From positions 1-5,320 of the forward strand of contig JAGQRA010000590.1 in assembly GCA_020425885.1 (NCBI GenBank): DNA of 5,320 nucleotides, in the 5' to 3' direction. Positions 1 to 5,320 of this stretch are shown one piece after another (positions within the stretch are counted from its first letter, which is position 1; every line of letters begins with the position of its first letter). A program made the translations under genes and the position numbers. The notes under the pieces were generated by a model, which was not told where the DNA came from, ran no database searches, and was given only the letters and a program-made list of their open reading frames with translations. This DNA comes from Planctomycetota bacterium. GTDB lineage: Bacteria > Planctomycetota > UBA1135 > UBA2386.

Positions 1-476
1 GGCGCATGATCCCCGGCAACTTCGGCAACCCGGATCCGGGCCTCGTCCGCGCCTACCGCAGCTCACCGCCGACCGTCTCGACCTTCGGCGCGCCGACCTC
101 GTCCGGCCGCGACACCGTGCAATCAGGAATGCGCGACCTCGCCGGTGCTGCCACCCGCTTCACGTTGTCGGGGACGGTGCCAGGTGCCATGGCCCTACTG
201 GCGCTCGGCTTCTCGGATCAGCAGTTCATGGGACTGCAACTGCCCATCGCGCTCTCATCCTTCGGCTTCCCGGGCATGGTGGTCCGCACGTCGATCGAGA
301 ACCAGGTCCTCGCCATCGCCGGTTCGCAAGGGATCTCGGCCGGCTACGTCCAGGTCGACCTGCCTTTGACGACGGCCCCGACCGGCACTGCGGTCTACGC
401 GCAGTGGCACTGGCTCGATCCGGAGGACTTCTCGATGCACGGTTCGACCCACGGTCATGCGTTCAGGGCGCGGTAG
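1..476 (+). CDS. C-terminal part of a probably secreted protein with a planctomycete-type C-terminal beta domain (5' partial)
   Basis: The frame is open from the left edge (codons in phase with position 3) to a TAG stop at 474-476. The ATG at 6 is probably an internal Met, because the preceding codon is also open and the text before residue 30 reads like the middle of a protein. About 157 residues are visible. They are rich in Gly, Ala, Thr, Ser and Pro and have no Cys. From about residue 50 to 137 the order is 'FTLSGTVPGA', 'LLALGFSDQQ', 'GLQLPIALSSFGFPG', then 'VYAQWHWLDP'. From memory, this matches a C-terminal beta-rich domain (LSG..PGA / LGxS / G.PLP.dL / GxPG / .AQW...DP) that ends many large extracellular proteins in some Planctomycetota, where it may serve in sorting or surface attachment. 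Members often have GxPGC; here the position is Met. The function of the missing N-terminal part cannot be told. The frame is surely coding; the domain assignment is moderately sure. Confidence 0.75.
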   Translation, partial: RMIPGNFGNPDPGLVRAYRSSPPTVSTFGAPTSSGRDTVQSGMRDLAGAATRFTLSGTVPGAMALLALGFSDQQFMGLQLPIALSSFGFPGMVVRTSIENQVLAIAGSQGISAGYVQVDLPLTTAPTGTAVYAQWHWLDPEDFSMHGSTHGHAFRAR

Positions 477-639
477 AAGGGCCTCGCAAAAGGTTGCGCG
501 GAGTTCGGTGCTGCGGCAGGGTCGCGGCGGTCTGGCGCCGCCAAGCTGGAACTGCTTCGGCGGCGCGGGGACTTAGGGCCGTTGCCGGACGCAGCTGCCG
601 CCAGCACGCCAGCCCGTTTACGATCCGCCCCCGCTGCGG
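477..639. other. Convergent intergenic region with one weak GC hairpin
   Basis: This 163-base gap lies between two stop codons facing each other. It shows no convincing gene; the frames that cross it are Arg-rich continuations of shadow frames. The only structure I see is a six-base-pair inverted repeat, GCGGCG at 524-529 and CGCCGC at 536-541, with a six-base loop. No T-run follows on either strand, so it is a poor intrinsic terminator and could be chance in such GC-rich DNA. Confidence 0.5.
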
Positions 640-2019
640 TCAGCCCACTCGTGGCGGCGCGAAGCCGTCGCGGTAGTCGCGACGGACGATGGTCTGCGTC
701 GCCTCGTCGTGGTTCGTGAAGGCGAGCTTCGACTTGTCCCAGCGCAGCTCGACGCCCGGGAACCGCGTCGCCCTGACCGCGAGCAGCGCCGGTTCGGTGA
801 TGCGCACGGCGTCGCGGAACGGGGTGCGCAGCTCGGTCTTCTTGCCGAGGCAGTTGTCGACCCAGGCGTGCCAGTGGTTGAGCTCGGCGAACTCGGGCAG
901 GTTCGGCATCTCGAGCCCCTTCGTCATCACGCCGTCGCGCCAGATCTCGAGTCGGCCGCCGGCGGCCAGCACCATCGTGCCGCCCTCGCAGACCACCAGC
1001 GTGCAGTTGTCGTCGAGCCAGGCATCGGCCGGCAGGCCGAGCGCCGCCCGCGACGGCTGCTGGCCGTGGTCGTTGTAGTGGATCGTGAAGGACTTCCTGG
1101 CGAACCGGTCGGAATCGACCGCGTAGGTGATCTTCGACTGACACGGGTGGACGTGGAAGTGTTCGCCCGCGGCCTCGGCGCAGTGGGTCTGGACCGCGAT
1201 CGGCGAGGTCAGTTCGTCGTAGGCGAACAGGATCACGTCGAGGATGTGGCAGCCCCAGTCGGCGAGGCCGTTGCCGCCGTACTGCCACCACGAGCGCCAC
1301 TTCACCGGCGCGAGATCCTTGCGGAACGGCGCCTCGGCGCACGGTCCGAGCCACAGGTCCCAGTCGAGCTGTTCGGGCGGCGCGCTCGGTTCGTGCAGCA
1401 CGCGGTCGTAGTTGAAGTAGTTGCCCCGGTTCGGTGATCCGGTCCAGCAGTGCGCCTCGATCGCCCGGCCGAGCTGGCCCTGGCGCAGGATCTCGACCGC
1501 CGCGCGCCGACCAGGATAGACCATGCGCTGGTTGCCGAGCTGGGTGACGAGGTGTGGTCGTGCGGCCAGTGCGCGCTCCATCATCACCAGCTCTTCGAGC
1601 TGGTGGACCAACGGCTTCTGGCCGTAGATGTGTTTGTCGTACGCCATCGCCGTCAGCATGATCGGCGCGTGCGAGTGATCGGGGACCGACACGATCACGG
1701 CGTCGAAGTCGGCGGCGTGATCGGCGAACGCCCGGCGGTAGTCGCGGCAGGTGAACGCCTCGGGGTGTTCGGCCGCGGCCTTGTCGAGCTGACCCTGGTC
1801 GACGTCGCACAGGCCGACGATCTCGGCGTCGGGGTGACCGGCGATCTGCTTCCTGTCCTGACCGCCGATGGTGCCGATGACGCCGATCGAGAGCACGCGC
1901 AGTCGATCGGGGAACCGGAGTCCGGGGCCGGCCGCGCAGCCGAGTGTGGCCGCGCTGATACCGGCCGCCGAGGAACGAAGGAACTCACGCCGGGTCGTTC
2001 GTTGCCGCATGGTGCGCAT
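640..2019 (-). CDS. Tat-exported Gfo/Idh/MocA family NAD(P)-dependent oxidoreductase
   Basis: This is a complete 459-residue protein, a usual length for the planctomycete-type members. A twin-arginine signal is clear: 'TRREFL' at residues 9-14, then a short Ala/Ser-rich hydrophobic stretch to about 31, so export to the periplasm is expected. The Rossmann fold starts at about residue 41, with the dinucleotide loop 'GVIGTIG' at 46-52 and 'LCDVD' closing the second strand at 70-74. 'VPDHSH' is at 112-117, and the family 'EKP' motif appears as 'GQKPL' at 133-137, with Gln in place of Glu. 'GNQ' is at 162-164. The C-terminal domain has 'LDWDLWLGP' at 218-226, 'WRSWWQYGGNGLADWGCH' at 241-258 (His258 is a likely active-site residue) and 'NHWHAWVDN' at 381-389. 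Relatives oxidise or reduce sugars, inositols or related compounds; the substrate here is unknown. The ATG at 2017-2019 gives the longest form. An ATG three codons on (2008-2010) fits the upstream GGTAGGG better and keeps the whole Tat signal. The gene is transcribed alone in this window, divergent from the SGNH gene. Confidence 0.93.
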   Translation of the reverse strand: MRTMRQRTTRREFLRSSAAGISAATLGCAAGPGLRFPDRLRVLSIGVIGTIGGQDRKQIAGHPDAEIVGLCDVDQGQLDKAAAEHPEAFTCRDYRRAFADHAADFDAVIVSVPDHSHAPIMLTAMAYDKHIYGQKPLVHQLEELVMMERALAARPHLVTQLGNQRMVYPGRRAAVEILRQGQLGRAIEAHCWTGSPNRGNYFNYDRVLHEPSAPPEQLDWDLWLGPCAEAPFRKDLAPVKWRSWWQYGGNGLADWGCHILDVILFAYDELTSPIAVQTHCAEAAGEHFHVHPCQSKITYAVDSDRFARKSFTIHYNDHGQQPSRAALGLPADAWLDDNCTLVVCEGGTMVLAAGGRLEIWRDGVMTKGLEMPNLPEFAELNHWHAWVDNCLGKKTELRTPFRDAVRITEPALLAVRATRFPGVELRWDKSKLAFTNHDEATQTIVRRDYRDGFAPPRVG

Positions 2020-2027
2020 ACCCTACC
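2020..2027 (-). promoter_or_regulatory. Possible ribosome binding site of the oxidoreductase gene
   Basis: Read on the minus strand, these bases are GGTAGGGT. The AGGG core is one base from the first ATG (2017-2019), which is too close, and ten bases from the in-frame ATG at 2008-2010, which is workable. This favours a start at 2010 and a protein three residues shorter. The match to the anti-SD is only partial, and Planctomycetota often do without a Shine-Dalgarno sequence. Confidence 0.3.
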
Positions 2028-2090
2028 GATGGCGGTCGAGGCGTGCACGACGATCGCGCGCCCGGTAGCGTTCGCGACGCCCATGGCCCG
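2028..2090. other. Divergent intergenic region, no clear promoter
   Basis: The starts of the oxidoreductase and hydrolase genes are 71 bases apart, so the promoters of both must lie here or inside the opposite gene. I see no good -35/-10 pair on either strand. An eight-base palindrome, CGTGCACG at 2042-2049, is the only symmetric element and is too short to call an operator. No Shine-Dalgarno sequence precedes the ATG at 2091. A GTG at 2043 is an alternative start for the hydrolase, but its 16 extra residues are polar and precede the membrane anchor without resembling a signal. Confidence 0.4.
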
Positions 2091-3658
2091 ATGACCGTCT
2101 CCCCTGGCAAGCCCCGAAGATCGCGACGCCTCGTGATCAAGATCGTGCTCGCGATCGGCGTCACGGCGGTCGGGCTGCTCGGCGTGGAAGCCGTCGTACG
2201 CGTCGTCGATGGCTATCGCCTGCTGGCCCCGCGCCTGCAGCCCATCAGCGGTCACGTTGGCCATGACGCATCGGCGGCATCGGATCTCGCCGCCTTCCTG
2301 GCCGGGAAGTCGGTCGCCGCCGCGGCGCTGGATCCCGCCTGGTTCGACACCTCACCCGCGCCATTGCCGCGTCGCGAGCTGCCGGCGGCCATGGCGGAGA
2401 GCTTCGCCGCCGGCTACCACAACGTGCTCCTCTATCAGTGGAACGAGGTGCTGCTGCGCAGCACCTGGGTGAAGGGGAAGGGCCCCGGCACCGTGGTGGG
2501 CATCCGCCTGCCCGATCTGTTCTACGTGTTCGCTCCGGTCGACGCCGATCCGTGGCCGCGCTACCGCTATCCCGGCGCGGTCTCGCTGCCGACCGGCCTG
2601 ACGCTCAACTCCTTCGGCTTCCGGGGCCGCGAGGTCGCGGTCGACAAGCCCGAGCGCACGATTCGCATCGCCTGCGTCGGGGCCTCGACGACGGTCGACG
2701 AACACTGGGTCCCGCAGAGCTACCCCGAGCTGCTCGATCACTTCCTGCAGCAATGGGCCCGGCGGCATCATCCCGAGCTCGCGATCGAGGTGCTCAACGC
2801 CGGCTGCGAAGGCTACTACTCGATCGAGACCGTGCGCAACGTCCGGCACTACGTGCTGCCGCTGGCCGTCGACTACGTCGTCTACTACGAAGGTGCCAAT
2901 CAATGCCAGAAGCTGCAGGCCATGCGGCATGTGCGGCTCGACGAGGCCGAGCCGCCGCCGCCGCCGACCGTCGGGCTGTTCGGGGCGACGGCCACGACCA
3001 AGGAAGATCGCTCGTGGTTCTTCGATCACTCCGCCGCCGCGCGGCGGCTGCATACCGTGTTGGCGCGCGGTCAACGGCTCGCCGAACCGGCGAAGCCCGC
3101 GCAGCGGCTCGAGTTGCCGGACGGGCTCGGCGAAGATCGCATCGATCTGGCGCGGGCCGATGAGCTGCTCGGCCTCGGCGACATCCTGCGCGACCTCGGC
3201 ACGATCCGGCGCGAGGTCGAGGCCGCTCGGGCCCGGCTGCTGCTGTGTTCGTTCAAGTGGTTCGTGCACGACGGGCTCGAGCTCGATCCGGTCCGTGGCG
3301 AACAGGTCTACCGTCACCTCAACGAGTCGATGTGGCCGGTCTCGTACGCCAACCTGCGGCGCCTCACCGATCTGCAGAACCGCTGGTTCGCGGCGTGGGC
3401 TGCAGCCAACGACGTCGACTTCCTCGATGTCGCGGCCGCGATGCCGGCGACGACCGGCTCTACACCGACGCGATCCACAAGACGGCGCTCGGCTCGCGTT
3501 GCCATGCCTGGGCCGCCTGCGCGTTGCTGATCTCGGTGCTCGAGCGCGATCTGCAGGACGGTCGGGTCCCGGTGCCCGATACGTCGCACGATGAGGTGCA
3601 CCCGAACGTGGCACCGCTGCGGACCCTGTCGCGGCAGCAGCTCGATGCCGGCAAGTGA
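2091..3658 (+). CDS. Membrane-anchored SGNH/GDSL-like hydrolase, interrupted by a frameshift near 3441-3458
   Basis: This is a single ancestral gene spread over two frames. The first frame runs from the ATG at 2091 to a stop at 3530 (479 residues; a GTG at 2043 would add 16). A basic N-terminus (residues 7-17) and a hydrophobic helix at about 14-39 suggest a signal anchor, with the rest outside the inner membrane. 'LNSFGFRGRE' at 172-181 is the usual lead-in. Block I is 'VGASTT' at 196-201, with Ser199 as likely nucleophile in a GAS rather than GDS setting. Block II is 'NAGCEGY' at 236-242, and block III 'YYEGANQ' at 265-271 supplies Asn270. A less conserved insert with a PPPPP run follows at 288-292. 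The block V text 'YTDAIHKTALG', with the catalytic Asp and His, lies at 3461-3493 in the -1 frame, which continues to a TGA at 3656-3658. One added base near 3443-3448 would restore about 522 residues. The family contains esterases and polysaccharide acetyl-esterases; the substrate is unknown. The gene is either a sequencing casualty or a recent pseudogene. It converges on the symporter gene with nine bases between stops. Confidence 0.82.
3441..3658 (+). pseudogene. Out-of-frame 3' part of the SGNH hydrolase gene, carrying the catalytic Asp-His block
   Basis: From about 3449 the frame one base behind the upstream frame reads DDRLYTDAIHKTALGSRCHA and continues for 69 codons to the stop at 3656-3658. 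It carries the D-x-x-H motif (GAC 3467-3469, CAC 3476-3478) and an amphipathic helix ending in 'LLISVLERDL', as expected for the last helix of an SGNH domain. In the upstream frame the same DNA gives a Thr/Ser/Arg-rich tail of about 27 residues with no family resemblance. The break lies between the ATG at 3441 and the Leu codon at 3458. Restoring one C or G in the CCGG at 3444-3447 would give Met-Pro-Gly-Asp-Asp-Arg, a plausible family sequence. This part has no start of its own, so it is not a separate gene. Confidence 0.8.
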
Positions 3659-3667
3659 CAGGCCGCG

Positions 3668-5320
3668 CTATTCGGCGGCTGCCGACGCCGGCGACGACGA
3701 CAGCGCCTTGCCGGCGAGCAGGAACATCAGCGAGCCCGCGACGATCGCGCCGCCGAAGCACAACACCGCCTTCAGCGTCTCGCCGAAGATCACCGCGCCG
3801 ATGGCCGGCAGCGTGAGCCAGATCGTCGCGGTGCCGAACACGGCGCAGAGGATGCTGCGGATCAGCATGCCGTCGGGCCGCACCTCGGGCGCCGCGTCGG
3901 CGACCGGTCCCCAGCCCGGGCCGTCGGGCCGGACCTTGCGATAGAACGCGATCAGGTGGTCGCGCGATTCGGGCTGGGTCATCAAGGTGGCCGCTAGCCA
4001 GAGCACCAACGTGCACGAGGCGACGATCAGGCTGCGGTACTCGCCGCGCAGGTCATCTTCCGGCACCAGGACCTTGAACAGTGCGAAGATCAGCACCGAG
4101 CCGACCATCGCCGAGATCTCGCTCCAGACGTTGATGCGCCACCAGAACCAGCGCAGGATGAAGACCGCGCCGACGCCGGATCCGAGCGCCGCCAGGAAGG
4201 CCCAGGCGTCGTCGACGGACACGCCCTCGGCGACCATGAACCAGGCGACGGCGCCGCCCATCAGCAACACGGCCGCCGACGCCAGCCGCGATGCCGTCAT
4301 CAGCTGACGATCGTCGGCGTCGGGCGCGACGAAGCGGCGGTAGACGTCGTTGACGAGATAGCTGGCGCCCCAGTTCATCTGCGTGCTGATGGTCGACATG
4401 AAGGCGGCGGCGAAGGTGACGAGCAGCAGCCCGGCGAGCCCGGCCGGGGCCAGCTCGCGGATCATCATCGGGAAGCCCGGTCCGGCGTCGTCGGCGGTGC
4501 GCAGGTCGGGATGCAGCGCGATGGCGACGAAGGCGACCAGGATCCAGGGCCATGGCCGCAGGCAGTAGTGCGCGAGCTGGAACATCAGCGTCGCCTTGAC
4601 GGCATGCCGCTCGTCGCGGCACGAGGCCATGCGCTGCACGATGTAGCCGCCGCCGCCGGGCTCGGCGCCCGGATACCAGGTGGCCCACCACTGGCTCAGC
4701 ACGAGGCAGACGAACAGCCCCATCGGGATGGCGGCGCCGGCGTCGCGGAAGTCGGGCACGAACGCGAACGGATCGCCCTGGCCGGCGAAGGCGGAGTTGA
4801 CCTTGTCGCGCAGGATGTCGACGCCGCCGATGTGGTCGACGGCGACGACCGCGAGCACCGTGCAGCCGAACATGGCGAGCACGAACTGCACCATGTCGGT
4901 GACGGCGACGCCCCACATGCCGGCGACGATTGCGTAGCAGCCGGTCACCGCCAGCAGCACCGCCACCAGCAGCAGGTCGGTGTGATCGCCCTCGGGCATG
5001 TCGATCAGCACGGTCTGCTGCAGCACCGAGCACATCGCCTTCGTGACCCAGCCGATGACGATCGAGTTGACGACGACGGCGACGTAGACGGCGCGGAAGC
5101 CGCGCAGGAAGCCGGCCGCCTTGCCGCCGTAGCGGAGCTCGATGAGTTCGACGTCGGTCAGCACCTCGGCGCGTCGCCACAGCCTGGCGAAGACGAACAC
5201 CGTCAACATCCCGCCGAACGCCCAGGCCCACCAGAACCAGTTGCCGGCCAGTCCGTTCTTCGCGATCAGGCCGGTGACCGCGAGCGGCGTGTCGGCGGCG
5301 AACGTCGTCGCCACCATCGA
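3668..5320 (-). CDS. Sodium:solute symporter of the SSS (SLC5-like) family, N-terminus beyond the right edge
   Basis: About 550 residues are visible, to a TAG at 3668-3670. The Met at 5315-5317 is not the true start: the codon before it (5318-5320) is Ser, so the text reads 'SMVATTFAADTPL', which in this family lies in the second segment after a first membrane helix and a short loop. The missing part is probably about 40-60 residues. Counting from that Met, hydrophobic segments lie near 27-46, 76-92, 114-134, 139-160, 195-214, 250-268, 289-310, 345-362, 371-390, 401-418, 428-446, 485-511 and 516-537. 'AAFMSTISTQMN' at 304-315 fits the helix that carries the Na2 sodium site; Ser308 and Thr309 align by eye with the Ser pair of vSGLT. 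'LRWFWWRINVWSEI' at 388-401 and the loop 'FYRKVRPDGPGWGPV' at 458-472 are typical of a subgroup common in Planctomycetota and Bacteroidota. The protein takes up a solute, perhaps a sugar or polyol, with Na+ across the inner membrane. No neighbour identifies the solute. Confidence 0.93.
   Translation of the reverse strand, partial: SMVATTFAADTPLAVTGLIAKNGLAGNWFWWAWAFGGMLTVFVFARLWRRAEVLTDVELIELRYGGKAAGFLRGFRAVYVAVVVNSIVIGWVTKAMCSVLQQTVLIDMPEGDHTDLLLVAVLLAVTGCYAIVAGMWGVAVTDMVQFVLAMFGCTVLAVVAVDHIGGVDILRDKVNSAFAGQGDPFAFVPDFRDAGAAIPMGLFVCLVLSQWWATWYPGAEPGGGGYIVQRMASCRDERHAVKATLMFQLAHYCLRPWPWILVAFVAIALHPDLRTADDAGPGFPMMIRELAPAGLAGLLLVTFAAAFMSTISTQMNWGASYLVNDVYRRFVAPDADDRQLMTASRLASAAVLLMGGAVAWFMVAEGVSVDDAWAFLAALGSGVGAVFILRWFWWRINVWSEISAMVGSVLIFALFKVLVPEDDLRGEYRSLIVASCTLVLWLAATLMTQPESRDHLIAFYRKVRPDGPGWGPVADAAPEVRPDGMLIRSILCAVFGTATIWLTLPAIGAVIFGETLKAVLCFGGAIVAGSLMFLLAGKALSSSPASAAAE

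Noticed and set aside
524..541. GCGGCG/CGCCGC hairpin as a bidirectional terminator
   Set aside because: The stem is only six pairs and no T-run follows on either side. Similar short GC repeats are frequent in this DNA.
709..2094. Two long plus-strand frames (709-1437 and 1450-2094) opposite the oxidoreductase
   Set aside because: They have the Val/Asp/Arg-rich pattern typical of the antisense of a GC-rich gene, and the minus strand holds an intact, recognisable enzyme there.
3441..3460. Programmed -1 ribosomal frameshifting as the reason for the frame change in the hydrolase gene
   Set aside because: The direction fits, but there is no slippery X-XXY-YYZ heptamer in the window where the shift must occur, and SGNH hydrolases are not known to use recoding. 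A missing base is simpler.
2352..4016. Very long open minus-strand frame (554 codons) opposite the SGNH gene and overlapping the symporter's end
   Set aside because: Its product is rich in Arg, Ala, Gly and Pro without family motifs or membrane segments. It lies antisense to a frame with clear SGNH blocks and crosses a gene in another frame of its own strand. Such frames are expected in GC-rich DNA.
4053..5231. Second long minus-strand frame within the symporter gene
   Set aside because: It is an Arg-rich alternate frame of the same strand as the symporter, which has family motifs along its whole length.
1..5320. A CRISPR array, tRNA/rRNA gene, insertion sequence, phage remnant or defence system
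   Set aside because: I saw no regular repeats, no tRNA-like or rRNA-like stretches and no transposase, integrase, nuclease or toxin motifs. All long stretches are explained by four ordinary genes.

Overview
The window is about two-thirds G+C by eye, compact and almost fully coding. It looks like part of a chromosome from a Planctomycetota bacterium. This rests on gene content recalled from family knowledge, not on a search. A Tat-exported Gfo/Idh/MocA oxidoreductase, an SSS-family Na+/solute symporter ending in the cytoplasmic 'FYRKVRP.GPGWGPV' motif, a membrane-anchored SGNH hydrolase, and a secreted protein ending in a 'LALGFS..QFMGLQLPI' type beta domain are all common in that phylum. The last one suggests the lineage of marine isolates rich in such C-terminal domains.

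Layout: (1) positions 1-476, plus strand, the 3' end of a probably secreted protein whose start lies outside the window. (2) 477-639, a short convergent intergenic stretch with one weak GC hairpin. (3) 640-2019, minus strand, a complete Tat-signal Gfo/Idh/MocA-type oxidoreductase. (4) about 2020-2090, a short divergent intergenic stretch. (5) 2091-3658, plus strand, a membrane-anchored SGNH/GDSL-like hydrolase. Its frame is broken near 3441-3458: the nucleophile and oxyanion blocks are in one frame, the catalytic Asp/His block is in another, and the intact frame stops early at 3530. (6) 3668-5320, minus strand, an SSS-family symporter that runs off the right edge without its first membrane segment.

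The strands run plus, minus, plus, minus, so no two neighbours share an operon here. The gene pairs at 476/640 and 3658/3668 are convergent, and the pair at 2019/2091 is divergent. The symporter could import a sugar, polyol or carboxylate, and the oxidoreductase and hydrolase could act on carbohydrate-derived material in the envelope, but nothing in the window fixes a substrate or a shared pathway.

I found no RNA genes, CRISPR array, insertion sequence or attachment site, and no new multi-gene system. The observation most worth checking is the frameshift in the SGNH hydrolase.
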